Source: Methylohalobius crimeensis 10Ki (GTDB taxonomy: Bacteria > Pseudomonadota > Gammaproteobacteria > Methylococcales > Methylothermaceae). Taken from it: a stretch of 64,000 nucleotides of DNA. The notes below the pieces were generated by a model that was not told where the DNA came from, did no database searches, and worked only from the letters and a program-made list of their open reading frames with translations. Where the stretch lies: contig NZ_ATXB01000001.1 of the NCBI RefSeq assembly GCF_000421465.1, positions 124,001 through 188,000 of the forward strand, read 5' to 3'. This document shows, piece by piece, positions 1 through 8,519 of the stretch. How positions within the stretch are numbered: the stretch's first letter is position 1; each line of letters begins with the position of its first letter. A program made the translations under genes and the position numbers.

Positions 1-1
1 G

Positions 2-763
2 GACGCTCTCCAGGCCGAGGTGGCGCGGACCCGCCTGGCGACCGCTGCGTTAACCCTGGAGCGCCGCCGCAAGGAAACCCGGGCGCGCATCAATGCCCTC
101 TTGAACCGACCGTCACAGGCCAAGGTACCGCCGCCGGCGCCTCTGCCCGGACCGGTCTCCCCGCCCCGGCTGGCCGCGCTGCAACGGATCGCCGTCCAGA
201 CGCATCCCGCCCTCGCTCGGCTGCGCGCGCAGGTAGCCGAGGCCGAGGCGCAAAAGGACCTGGCGCGGAAGGATTTCTATCCCGATTTCCGCGTGAAGGC
301 CGCTTACAACAATCTTTGGGAGGATACCGACAAACGCTGGACGGTGGGGTTCGGGATCAACCTGCCGCTTAACTACGGCGGCAAACGCTCCGCCGCGCTC
401 GATGCCGCGCGCGCCGAACTGCAGCAGCGGCGCTGGCAACTTACCGAGCGCGAGGCGCAGCTTTTGGGCGAGATCGAGGCGGCTCGGTCGGGGGTCCAGG
501 AAACCGAAGCGATCATCGGCGCATACCGGCGCCGATTGCTGCCACTCGCCCGCGACAGCCTGGCCGCCGCCCGCGCCGATTACCGCGCCGGGGCGGGCCC
601 CTTCATCAACGTGATCGACGCCGAGCGCGAACGATTGCGTACCGAGGACGGCTTGGCGCGGGTACGCGCCGATTATCTGCGCCGCTTGGCGGAACTTGAA
701 CGCCGGGTGGGCGCCCCGATGGCGGATGCCTTTGAGGCATCCAACTTCGAGGCCAAGCCATGA
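2..763 (+). CDS. TolC-family outer membrane efflux protein, C-terminal part (CusC-like)
   Basis: This is the C-terminal portion of an outer-membrane factor of a tripartite metal efflux pump. The frame is already open at base 2 and reads DALQAEVARTRL before the first possible start, so the 5' end lies outside the window. The protein has the alternating long amphipathic helices of the OEP family (residues with many A/R/E/L heptads) and a beta-strand patch around DFYPDFRVKAAYN, as in the trans-membrane barrel. The stop codon overlaps the start of the next gene (ATGA), so it is translationally coupled to the adaptor and permease genes. From that context it is the outer-membrane channel of a Cus-type Cu/Ag exporter. 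Confidence 0.9.
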   Translation, partial: DALQAEVARTRLATAALTLERRRKETRARINALLNRPSQAKVPPPAPLPGPVSPPRLAALQRIAVQTHPALARLRAQVAEAEAQKDLARKDFYPDFRVKAAYNNLWEDTDKRWTVGFGINLPLNYGGKRSAALDAARAELQQRRWQLTEREAQLLGEIEAARSGVQETEAIIGAYRRRLLPLARDSLAAARADYRAGAGPFINVIDAERERLRTEDGLARVRADYLRRLAELERRVGAPMADAFEASNFEAKP

Positions 764-2256
764 TCCGCTCATTCGTATGGGGTCTTGCAGGGATGGCGCT
801 GCTGGCGCTCGGCATCTTGATCGGTTTGCATTATCAGTCGCCCGGCGCACCTCCCGTCAAGCCTCCGGAAACGACCGGCTTGCGACCGCAATACCGCTCG
901 GGTCCTTTCAGGATCGGCATCGAGGGGATCCCCGCCACGCCTCGGGTGGGTGCCAACCGGCTGTGGATCGTCCTTAAGGACGAGGCCGGCGATCCCGTCG
1001 GCGGCGCCGCCTTAGAAGCCGTCGCCGAGATGCCCGCCATGGGCGCGATGCCGGCGATGCAGGCGCCGGCGGAGATGCGGGAAATCCGGTCGGGGTTGTA
1101 CGAAGGCACGTTCGATCTTTCCATGGAAGGCAGTTGGCCTCTCACCCTGCGCATAAAGAAATCCGGACTGGGCGGGACCCGCCTGACCCTGGACATGGCG
1201 ACCGGTCGCCGGGGTCTGCAGCTTTCGTCGGGGGCGACGCCCCTGCAGCCGGAAACCGCCACCGCTCCGGAACCAGCCCCGCCCGGCACGGTGACCCTGG
1301 ACCCGAGCCGCCGCCAGCTCATCGGAGTAAAGATCGGCGAGGCCCGGGTGACGGACATGCGGCGCGTCATCCGCGCCGTGGGCCGGGTGACCTATGATGA
1401 GACCTTGCTTGCCGACGTCACCCTCAAGTTCGACGCCTGGATCGGCGAGCTGTACGTCGACTACGTGGGCGCGACGGTGAAAAAGGGCCGGCCCCTGTTC
1501 ACCGTCTACGGTCCGGAGCTGCTCGCCGCCCAGCAGGAATACCTGGAGCTCAAGCGCCGCGCCCGGCGCAGCGATGCGGCCGGCGCTCTGTTGGCGGCGG
1601 CGCGCAAGCGGCTGTCGCTGTGGGACATGCAGGCGAGGGAGATCGCGGCCCTGGAACGCCGCGGAGTGCCCTACGACTATGTACCCATCCACGCGCCCAG
1701 AAGCGGTACCGTGGTGACCAGGCACATCGTCGAAGGCACCGCCCAAAAGGCCGGCACGACTCTGATGCGCATCGCCGATCTGTCGCGGGTGTGGGTGGAG
1801 GCCAACGTGTACGAGTCCGAGTTGCCGCTGGTGCAACCGGGCATGTCGGCCACGGTGCGCTTGCCTTATCTTCCCGGGCAAAGCTTTGAAGGGGCGGTGG
1901 ATTACGTCTATCCCTACCTCGAAGGCCAAAGCCGCACCGGGCGAATCCGGATCGTGCTCGCCAACCCCGACGGCGTGCTCAAGCCGGACATGTACGCCGA
2001 GGTCAAGCTCGAGGCCGACCTCGGCAAGCGGCTGACCGTGCCCGAGGAGGCGGTGATCATCGCCGGCGATACCCGGGTGGTGTTCGAGGATCTCGGCGGC
2101 GGTCGGCTTTCCCCGCGTCGGGTCGAAACCGGCCAGCGTGCCGGGGGGCGCATCGAGATTCTGAGCGGACTCGATCCCGGTGACCGGGTGGTGACCTCCG
2201 GCAATTTCCTGATCGCCTCGGAAAGCCGGCTCAAGGCGGGGATCGAACAATGGTAA
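760..2256 (+). CDS. cusB: Efflux RND periplasmic adaptor, CusB type
   Basis: Membrane-fusion protein of 498 residues linking the inner-membrane permease to the outer-membrane channel. An N-terminal hydrophobic segment (about residues 5-25) anchors or exports it. Residues ~50-140 resemble a YtkA/FixH-like beta domain carrying a methionine-rich stretch (MPAMGAMPAM), a plausible periplasmic Cu(I)/Ag(I) site. The barrel-sandwich, hairpin and beta-barrel domains follow (for example VTLKFDAWIGELYVDYVGATVKKG split around the lipoyl-like half motifs). It overlaps the upstream gene by ATGA and the downstream permease by 7 bases. The Met-rich segment and the CusA-like partner favour copper or silver over zinc. 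Confidence 0.9.
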   Translation: MIRSFVWGLAGMALLALGILIGLHYQSPGAPPVKPPETTGLRPQYRSGPFRIGIEGIPATPRVGANRLWIVLKDEAGDPVGGAALEAVAEMPAMGAMPAMQAPAEMREIRSGLYEGTFDLSMEGSWPLTLRIKKSGLGGTRLTLDMATGRRGLQLSSGATPLQPETATAPEPAPPGTVTLDPSRRQLIGVKIGEARVTDMRRVIRAVGRVTYDETLLADVTLKFDAWIGELYVDYVGATVKKGRPLFTVYGPELLAAQQEYLELKRRARRSDAAGALLAAARKRLSLWDMQAREIAALERRGVPYDYVPIHAPRSGTVVTRHIVEGTAQKAGTTLMRIADLSRVWVEANVYESELPLVQPGMSATVRLPYLPGQSFEGAVDYVYPYLEGQSRTGRIRIVLANPDGVLKPDMYAEVKLEADLGKRLTVPEEAVIIAGDTRVVFEDLGGGRLSPRRVETGQRAGGRIEILSGLDPGDRVVTSGNFLIASESRLKAGIEQW

Positions 2257-5200
2257 ATCACGCCCACGGACCCCATCTCCCGCCGCAGGAAGCCGACAAC
2301 GCCGGCTGGCTTAAGCGGCTGATCGGCTACTGCGCGCGCAACCCGCTCCTGACGATGGTGACCGTCGGCGCGCTCGCCGTCTGGGGTTATCTGGCATTGA
2401 TGCGGGCGCCGCTTGACGCCATCCCCGACCTGTCCGACGTCCAGGTGATCGTGTTTACCGAATGGCCCGGGCGCAGCTCGGATCTGGTGGAAGACCAGAT
2501 CACCTATCCTCTCACCACCACCCTGCTGGCCGCCCCCGGCGTGAACTACGTGCGCGGCCAGAGCTTCTTCGGTCTGAGCTTCGTCTATGTGATCTTCGAC
2601 GACGGCGTGGACATGTACTGGGCGCGCTCGCGGGTGTTGGAGTATCTGGACAGCGCCACCGCCGACCTGCCCGAAGGCGTCAATCCCACCCTCGGTCCCG
2701 ACGCCACCGGTGTGGGTTGGGTTTATCAATACGCGCTCAAGGACACCGGCGGCAAGCGCGGCCTCGACGAACTGCGCGCGCTGCAGGACTTCAACCTGCG
2801 CTATGCCTTGGAGTCTGTCGAAGGCGTTGCTGAAGTGGCATCGGTAGGTGGATTCGAGCGCGAGTACCAGATCAGTGTCGATCCCAACCAGCTGGCCTCC
2901 TACGACATTCCCCTTCAGCGCGTGATCGCGGCGGTGCGTGATTCCAACAACGACGTGGGCGGGCGGATTCTGGAGGTGGCCGGCCACGAGCAGTTCATCC
3001 GCGGTCGCGGCTACGTGCATTCGGTGGCCGACTTGGAGAAGGTGGTGCTCAAGACCACGCCCGGCGGCGTGCCGGTCACGGTCAAGGATGTGGGCCATGT
3101 GGCGCTGGGCCCGGCCATGCAGCGCGGCCAAGCCGAGCTCGACGGCGAGGGGGTGACGGTGGGCGGGATCGTGGTGATGCGCTACGGCGAGAACGCCCTG
3201 GCGGTGATCAATCGGGTCAAGCAGCGCCTGGCCGATATCCGTCCAGGACTGCCCGAAGGGGTGGCCATCGTACCGGTCTACGACCGCTCGACCTTGATCA
3301 AGCAAGCCATCGCCACCCTCAAGGAGACCCTCATCGAGGAGATGGTCATCGTCTCGCTGGTGATCGCCGTGTTCCTGTTGCACCTGCGCTCGATCCCGGT
3401 CGCGGTGATCACCCTGCCGGTGGCGGTGCTGATGGCGTTCATTCCCATGTACTATCAGGGACTGACCGCCAACATCATGTCGCTGGGCGGCATCGCGGTG
3501 GCCATCGGCGCCATGGTGGATGCGGCCATCGTCATCATCGAGAATGTACACAAGCGCTTGAACCGCCGGCAGGCGGAGGATGCCGATCCGGAGGAGAAGG
3601 CCAAGTCGCGCACGCAGGTGATCATCGAGGCGATGCAGCAGGTGGGTCCCAGCATCTTCTTCTCGCTGCTGATCATCACCGTCTCCTTCCTGCCGGTGTT
3701 CGCCCTGGAGGGCACGGAAGGCCGTTTGTTCAAACCCCTGGCTTTCACCAAGACCTACTCCATGGCATTTGCGGCCCTGCTATCCATCACCCTGGTGCCG
3801 GCGCTGGTGGTGTGGCTGATTCGGGGCAAGATCCCCGCCGACCGCAGCAGGCTCAATCAATGGCTGGTGGCCGGTTACCGGCCCATCGTGCGCCTGGCGG
3901 TCAAGCTGCGCTGGGTGTTGGTGGGCGTCGCCGTCGCCGCCCTGGTGGTGACCGTGATCCCGCTGCATTCGCTCGAAAGCGAGTTCATGCCGCCGCTCAA
4001 CGAAGGATCCATCCTCTACATGCCCACAGCGCTGCCGGGCATGTCCATCACCGAGGCGACCTCGACTCTGCAGACCATGGACCGGATCATCGCCGGCATC
4101 CCGGAAGTGGAACGGGTGTTCGGGAAGGTGGGCCGCTCCACCAGCGCCACCGATCCCGCCCCCCTGTCCATGGTGGAAACGGTGGTGACGCTCAAGCCCA
4201 AAGAACAGTGGCGCGAGGGACTGACCTGGGACGGGCTGATCCGGGAGATGGATCGGAAGCTGCGCTTTCCGGGGATGCCCAACATCTTCTGGATGCCTAT
4301 CCAGACGCGCACCGAGATGCTCGCCACCGGCATCCGTTCGGCGCTGGGCATCAAAGTGTTCGGTCCGGATCTCAAGACCATCGAGGAAACCGGCGTGGCC
4401 ATAGAAGAGGCGTTGCAGGCCGATTCCCGGACCCGGCCCCATACCGGCAGCGCCTTCGCCGAACGCACCACCGGCGGCTACTTTCTCGACTTCACCGTCG
4501 ATCGTGTGGCGGCGGCCCGGTTCGGGCTTAACGTGGGCGACGTGGAGCGGGTGATCATGGCCGCCATGGGCGGTATGGTGGTATCGGAAACCGTGGAAGG
4601 CCGGCAGCGGTTCAATATCCTGGTGCGCTACGCCCGCGACTACCGCGACAACGTCGAGGCCCTGAAGCGGGTACTGGTACCGACGCCCACGGGCGCCCAG
4701 ATTCCCATCACCCAGGTGGCCGACATCGAGTTTCGCACCGGCCCGCCGGCGATCCGCAGCGAGGACGGGCAGCTCACCGGTTTCGTTTTCGTGGACGTCA
4801 AACCCACGATCGGGATCGCGGACTACGTGGCGCTCGCCAAGCAGGTAGTGGCCGACCGGGTGGACATCCCCGCCGGCTACCGCCTGGCCTGGGCCGGGCA
4901 GTTCCAGTATTTCGAACGGGCCAAGGCGAAGCTCAAGCTCCTGGTTCCCCTGACGGGATTCTTAATCTTCTTCATGCTGCTGCTGCACCGTGGGTCAATC
5001 ACCGAAACCCTGATCATCATGCTGAGCGTGCCGTTTTCGCTCATCGGCGCGGTATGGCTGCTTTGGCTACTCGACTACAAGCTGAGCGTCGCCGTCTGGG
5101 TGGGCATGATTGCGGTCGCCGGACTGGCCGTGGAACTCGGCCTGCTGATGATGGTGTATCTGGACCTGGCCTACCGTGACCGCTTGGCCGAGCAGCGGCT

Positions 5201-5471
5201 CGCCACCCGCGCGGATCTGAACGAGGCGATCCAAATCGGGGCCGGCCAGCGTATCCGGCCGATTCTCATGACCGGCCTGTCCACCTTTCTGGGACTGGTG
5301 CCCATCCTGTGGAGCACCGGCAGCGGCGCCGACGTGATGCAACGCATCGCCGCCCCCATGATCGGCGGCGTGGTGTCCGCACTGGTGATGGTGTTGATCG
5401 TTTTTCCGGCAATATTTGCGATTTGGAAGATGAAAGTAGGGTTCGGCGGTGGGGTGAAGGCCGAACCGTAG
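2250..5471 (+). CDS. cusA: Heavy-metal RND permease, CusA type
   Basis: Inner-membrane proton-driven RND pump of 1,073 residues, the usual length for the HME-RND family. It shows an N-terminal TM helix (about residues 32-52), the periplasmic porter domain, a block of TM helices with the family signature around AIGAMVDAAIVIIENVHKR, and a second duplicated half. The segment FWMPIQTRTEMLATGIRS matches the CusA-type periplasmic metal-binding region, whereas the second pump in this window has the CzcA-type FNELLSGVRADVAVKVFG. It is the last gene of the visible cusCBA operon. Substrate Cu(I)/Ag(I) is inferred from the motif type. Confidence 0.93.
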   Translation: MVNHAHGPHLPPQEADNAGWLKRLIGYCARNPLLTMVTVGALAVWGYLALMRAPLDAIPDLSDVQVIVFTEWPGRSSDLVEDQITYPLTTTLLAAPGVNYVRGQSFFGLSFVYVIFDDGVDMYWARSRVLEYLDSATADLPEGVNPTLGPDATGVGWVYQYALKDTGGKRGLDELRALQDFNLRYALESVEGVAEVASVGGFEREYQISVDPNQLASYDIPLQRVIAAVRDSNNDVGGRILEVAGHEQFIRGRGYVHSVADLEKVVLKTTPGGVPVTVKDVGHVALGPAMQRGQAELDGEGVTVGGIVVMRYGENALAVINRVKQRLADIRPGLPEGVAIVPVYDRSTLIKQAIATLKETLIEEMVIVSLVIAVFLLHLRSIPVAVITLPVAVLMAFIPMYYQGLTANIMSLGGIAVAIGAMVDAAIVIIENVHKRLNRRQAEDADPEEKAKSRTQVIIEAMQQVGPSIFFSLLIITVSFLPVFALEGTEGRLFKPLAFTKTYSMAFAALLSITLVPALVVWLIRGKIPADRSRLNQWLVAGYRPIVRLAVKLRWVLVGVAVAALVVTVIPLHSLESEFMPPLNEGSILYMPTALPGMSITEATSTLQTMDRIIAGIPEVERVFGKVGRSTSATDPAPLSMVETVVTLKPKEQWREGLTWDGLIREMDRKLRFPGMPNIFWMPIQTRTEMLATGIRSALGIKVFGPDLKTIEETGVAIEEALQADSRTRPHTGSAFAERTTGGYFLDFTVDRVAAARFGLNVGDVERVIMAAMGGMVVSETVEGRQRFNILVRYARDYRDNVEALKRVLVPTPTGAQIPITQVADIEFRTGPPAIRSEDGQLTGFVFVDVKPTIGIADYVALAKQVVADRVDIPAGYRLAWAGQFQYFERAKAKLKLLVPLTGFLIFFMLLLHRGSITETLIIMLSVPFSLIGAVWLLWLLDYKLSVAVWVGMIAVAGLAVELGLLMMVYLDLAYRDRLAEQRLATRADLNEAIQIGAGQRIRPILMTGLSTFLGLVPILWSTGSGADVMQRIAAPMIGGVVSALVMVLIVFPAIFAIWKMKVGFGGGVKAEP

Positions 5472-5925
5472 GGGTAGGCCGCTGCCCCGGATCACTCACG
5501 CCGGAAATCCTCGAACGGGACGATCTTCTTTCCCTGCCCGCCACTCCGCCCCTCGGCGCGGACCTAGCTCGGTTGCATGGCGCAACCGGAAACGGGAGAG
5601 AAATCTTGATTTGAGCACCGGTTCAAGATTAAGCGAAGCAGTGACCTGGAATGTTTTGCCCAATAGCGAGCCATAGTACAGAGAAGTGCGTATCAGCGCC
5701 TGCATGGTTTTCAGCATCCATTGAATTCTTAATTCTCCGAGTCGGTAGCGCGACCATGACGGATATCACCGATGAAGAGCGTCGGCCGCCAGCGGGAGTT
5801 TCCGGTGCCATATAAGACTGGACACCGTTGCCCCAGTCTTTTTTGCCTGTTTTCCAGGACAAAGTCGTACAGCATTGATACAATTGCGTACGATTATAAC
5901 GACTGAGATTACAGGGGCAATCCTT
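5472..5925. other. Gap between cusA and toxin-antitoxin pair, no confident gene
   Basis: About 450 bases with lower coding quality than the flanks. Only short open frames in mutually conflicting directions are present and none has a recognisable domain or a convincing ribosome-binding site. The minus-strand frame near 5,500-5,717 could be a fragment of a decayed gene, but I cannot assign it. Confidence 0.5.
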
Positions 5926-6153
5926 ATGATCGAATGTCTTTCTCCGTCGCGGCTGCGGGCCAATCTGTATCGAATTCTTGATCGAGTCATTGAATCGGGG
6001 AATCCGGTTGAAATTGAGCGCAAGGGGCAGCGTCTGCGTATTACGGTCGAGCGGGAAGGAAAACTGGATTTGCTCAAACCCCATGCCGACTATCTCAAAG
6101 TTTCGCCCGAGGACATCGTGCACATGGATTGGTCACAGGAATGGCATCCCTGA
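5926..6153 (+). CDS. Type II toxin-antitoxin antitoxin, Phd/YefM-like
   Basis: Small protein of 75 residues. The start at 5926 is chosen because it follows a purine-rich GGGGCAA and gives the standard antitoxin N-terminus (LSPSRLRANLYRILDRVIES), a DNA-binding fold of the Phd/YefM type; the frame stays open further upstream but without a better start. The C-terminal part (LDLLKPHADYLKVSPEDIV) would be the flexible toxin-binding tail. It overlaps the PIN-domain toxin gene by 13 bases, the usual antitoxin-first order. It likely represses its own promoter and neutralises the PIN ribonuclease. Confidence 0.82.
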   Translation: MIECLSPSRLRANLYRILDRVIESGNPVEIERKGQRLRITVEREGKLDLLKPHADYLKVSPEDIVHMDWSQEWHP

Positions 6154-6536
6154 TTTATTTGGATACTCATGTCGTGGCTTGGTTGTATGCCTATGGGCGG
6201 GATGCGGTACCGCAGCGGGTGGGTCATCTGCTCGAGCAAAACGATGATATTCGTATTTCGCCGATGGTACGGCTCGAACTCCAGTATCTATTTGAGATCG
6301 GACGGGTGGGAAAACCTCCGCTTCCGGTCCTCGATGCCTTGGCATCGGCTTTGGGGCTGGTGGTTTGCAAAGCCGCTTTTCCCGCGATCGTGCGCGAGGC
6401 GGAATCACAAACCTGGACTAGAGATCCTTTCGACCGGCTCATTGTGGCTCAGGCAAATCTATTTAATGCGCTCTTGGTGACGAAGGACGCGACCATTCAC
6501 GCCAATTATGGGCGAGCAATTTGGGGTCAGCGTTGA
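6141..6536 (+). CDS. PIN-domain ribonuclease toxin, VapC family
   Basis: Protein of 131 residues with the PIN-domain acidic signature: Asp in IYLDTHVV at the N-terminus, Glu in MVRLELQYL, Asp in RDPFDRLIVAQA and a final Asp in LLVTKDATI. These residues bind the metal ions for RNA cleavage in VapC toxins. The ATG at 6141 was preferred over an upstream TTG because it begins directly before the first strand. It overlaps the antitoxin gene, indicating translational coupling. The RNA target cannot be read from sequence. Confidence 0.88.
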   Translation: MASLIYLDTHVVAWLYAYGRDAVPQRVGHLLEQNDDIRISPMVRLELQYLFEIGRVGKPPLPVLDALASALGLVVCKAAFPAIVREAESQTWTRDPFDRLIVAQANLFNALLVTKDATIHANYGRAIWGQR

Positions 6537-6600
6537 CATGGATCGTATCGACCCTATCGGAATGAACCCGGTGTGTGCTGGAATGGTGGTGCATCCCACC

Positions 6601-6625
6601 CCTCTCCCGCCAGCGGGAGAGGGGG
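6601..6625. repeat. Dispersed REP-like palindrome, copy 1
   Basis: Contains the inverted repeat CTCTCCCGC-CA-GCGGGAGAG (6602-6621). The same core, with TT in place of CT at the outer stem, recurs at 25,647-25,670 and 45,973-45,996. All copies lie between genes. It can form a strong hairpin and resembles the REP-type elements common in proteobacteria. Confidence 0.75.
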
Positions 6626-6716
6626 CTTTCCCGACACCTTCCCGGCGGGAGATAATGGCATTCATGTGATTGTCCTGGGTTTGAATAATGATTCCGCGGG
6701 ATGCTACATTTAAAAT

Positions 6717-7076
6717 ATGAAGCGCACTCTTTCCTGGCTGCTCTCGGTATCGATCCTCTGGATGTCCACCTGGCTGGTGACCGACATTCATGGGGTTTAT
6801 GTCGGCGCCCGCTCCCACGCTCATCCCCTTTTGATTCAGCAGGCGGCGGTTGAAAAAGACGCCGACCTTGCCAAGGGACAGCAGGAAGACGGAAAAGACT
6901 CGTCGTCCCATTGTCACTTTTGTAGTTACGACCATGGCGGGCACGTGGGCGCCCTCGTCATGCTCGAGAGCGCCAATCCGATGCTTCTTGGCGTTTCCGA
7001 AGCGGCATCCTTCGCTTACCTATTTTCCTGGTTCGATTTAACCGCCCCTCCTCGCCAACGCCCTCCCATCGTCTAA
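6717..7076 (+). CDS. Small exported Cys/His-rich protein at head of czc operon
   Basis: Protein of 119 residues with an N-terminal hydrophobic segment preceded by KR (MKRTLSWLLSVSILW), so probably exported or anchored. The middle holds a SSSHCHFCSYDHGGH cluster, a likely metal-binding site, and a second hydrophobic stretch follows (FAYLFSWFDL). The arrangement recalls DUF2946-type small proteins often found beside metal-resistance genes, but this is only a resemblance. It lies 90 bases upstream of czcC on the same strand. A periplasmic metal-binding role is inferred from composition and position. Confidence 0.7.
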   Translation: MKRTLSWLLSVSILWMSTWLVTDIHGVYVGARSHAHPLLIQQAAVEKDADLAKGQQEDGKDSSSHCHFCSYDHGGHVGALVMLESANPMLLGVSEAASFAYLFSWFDLTAPPRQRPPIV

Positions 7077-7166
7077 GACGTACTCCTTGCCATCTGGAAT
7101 ATCGGCCCGCTGTCGGCCGATAGGTTCGGAGCGCTTCTCCAATTATCAAAAATTCAGGAGTTCGTC

Positions 7167-8519
7167 ATGATCCTCTGTCATAGAAGGACGGGGTTGCGCC
7201 GCTTGGGTGCGATGGGCGGTGAGATGGCGTGTGCCATCGTCCTGTCCTTATCCCCGCCGCCGGCTGCAGCCGGCGGCGGGGATCGTTTGCAGCAACCGTT
7301 GGCCGCGCCCCTCGAGTCCATTCCGGCGCAGCTCACCCCGCGCGATGCCCTGTCCCTGGCTTTGGTGCGGAATCCGCGGCTGGCCGCCGTGGCACGGGAA
7401 ATCCACGCTCGAAAAGGCGCCGTGCGCCAAGCGGGGCTACCGCCCAATCCGGTGCTTAATGTCCAGTCGAGCAACTTGGGCAACCCTGCCCTCAAGCGTT
7501 TCGACGGGCCCAATACCACGCTCAAATTGAGCCAACTGATTCTCCTGGGGGGCAAGCTGTCCAAGGGCGTTCGCCTGGCCGAACTGGATCAAGAATTGGC
7601 GGGGTGGGATTATCGCGCCGCCTATATGAATGTGGCGACCACCACCGTTCAAGCGTTTATCGAGGTGCTCAAGGACCAATCCCGCTTGGCGCTGGCCGAT
7701 CAGCTCGTGGGCCTGGCCGAGCGGGTGCTGGAAGTGGTGGGTGCCCAGGTGCGGGCGGGAAAGGTTTCGCCGGTGCAAGCAACCCGCGCCCGGGTCAATC
7801 TGGCGTCGGTGAAGATCGATCGGCGGCGAATTCGGCAAGCGCTGGAGGCGGCCCGCAAGCGCTTGGCGGCTGCCTGGGGCAGCACCGAACCCGGTTTTGA
7901 GAGGGTCTTGGGCAAGCTAGATCATGTCGCCCCCATCCCCGCTCGTAAGGTACTGATTCAACGTTTGCAGCAAAACCCCGATCTGGCCCGCTGGGCCAGC
8001 GAGATCGCCCGTCGACGGGCGGCCCTGGAGTTGGCCGAAAGCCGCGCCATTCCGGATCTCAAGGTGAGTGTGGGGGCGACCCAATTTCACGATGCCGGCG
8101 AGACCGCCGTGATGGCGGGGCTTTCCTTGCCGCTGGCGATCTTCAACCGCAACCAGGGCCAAATTGAAGAGACCCGTCAGCGTCTGGTCCAAGCCGAGGA
8201 AGGGCGCGTCAATGCGGAGGTGACGGTCACCACCGCATTGAATACCGCCTATCGCCGGCTTGCCGCGGCCCACGCCGAAGTCACCACCCTCAAGGAGCAA
8301 GTCATTCCGGGCGCCCGGAGCGCCTTCGAGGCCATTCAGAAAGGCTATCGCCGGGGCAAATTCGGCCTGATGGATGTGCTGGATACCCAGCGCACCTGGT
8401 TCGACGCCCGGCAGCGTTATCTGGCCGCTTTGGCCGATTATCACCAGGCGGTCGCCGAAGTGGAGCGGCTGATCGGCGAGCCGCTGGACGCAGCCCACGG
8501 TTTAGAGGAATCGAAATGA
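7167..8519 (+). CDS. czcC: TolC-family outer membrane channel, CzcC type
   Basis: Outer-membrane factor of 450 residues. The start follows CAGGAGTTCGTC. The N-terminus has basic residues, a hydrophobic stretch (MACAIVLSLS) and an Ala-rich cleavage region. OEP motifs appear twice: LTPRDALSLALVRNPRLAAVAREI near residues 55-80 and the C-terminal GYRRGKFGLMDVLDTQRTWFD region. It is followed by czcB through an ATGA overlap, so it belongs to the same operon. It would act as the exit duct for the CzcB-CzcA pump. The 34-bp perfect palindrome at 7250-7283 falls in its signal-peptide cleavage region. Confidence 0.9.
   Translation: MILCHRRTGLRRLGAMGGEMACAIVLSLSPPPAAAGGGDRLQQPLAAPLESIPAQLTPRDALSLALVRNPRLAAVAREIHARKGAVRQAGLPPNPVLNVQSSNLGNPALKRFDGPNTTLKLSQLILLGGKLSKGVRLAELDQELAGWDYRAAYMNVATTTVQAFIEVLKDQSRLALADQLVGLAERVLEVVGAQVRAGKVSPVQATRARVNLASVKIDRRRIRQALEAARKRLAAAWGSTEPGFERVLGKLDHVAPIPARKVLIQRLQQNPDLARWASEIARRRAALELAESRAIPDLKVSVGATQFHDAGETAVMAGLSLPLAIFNRNQGQIEETRQRLVQAEEGRVNAEVTVTTALNTAYRRLAAAHAEVTTLKEQVIPGARSAFEAIQKGYRRGKFGLMDVLDTQRTWFDARQRYLAALADYHQAVAEVERLIGEPLDAAHGLEESK
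7250..7283. repeat. Perfect 34-bp palindrome inside czcC
   Basis: Every base of 7250-7283 equals its reverse complement, centred on CTGCAG. The halves read ATCCCCGCCGCCGGC and GCCGGCGGCGGGGAT around TGCA. It encodes SPPPAAAGGGD at the signal-peptide boundary, only about 85 bases after the start codon. A transcript would fold into a 15-bp stem with a 4-base loop. Confidence 0.95.

Noticed and set aside
1914-3551. Open frame of 545 codons antisense to cusA/cusB
   Set aside because: Rich in His, Asp and Gly with no domain; shadow of the high-GC coding strand.
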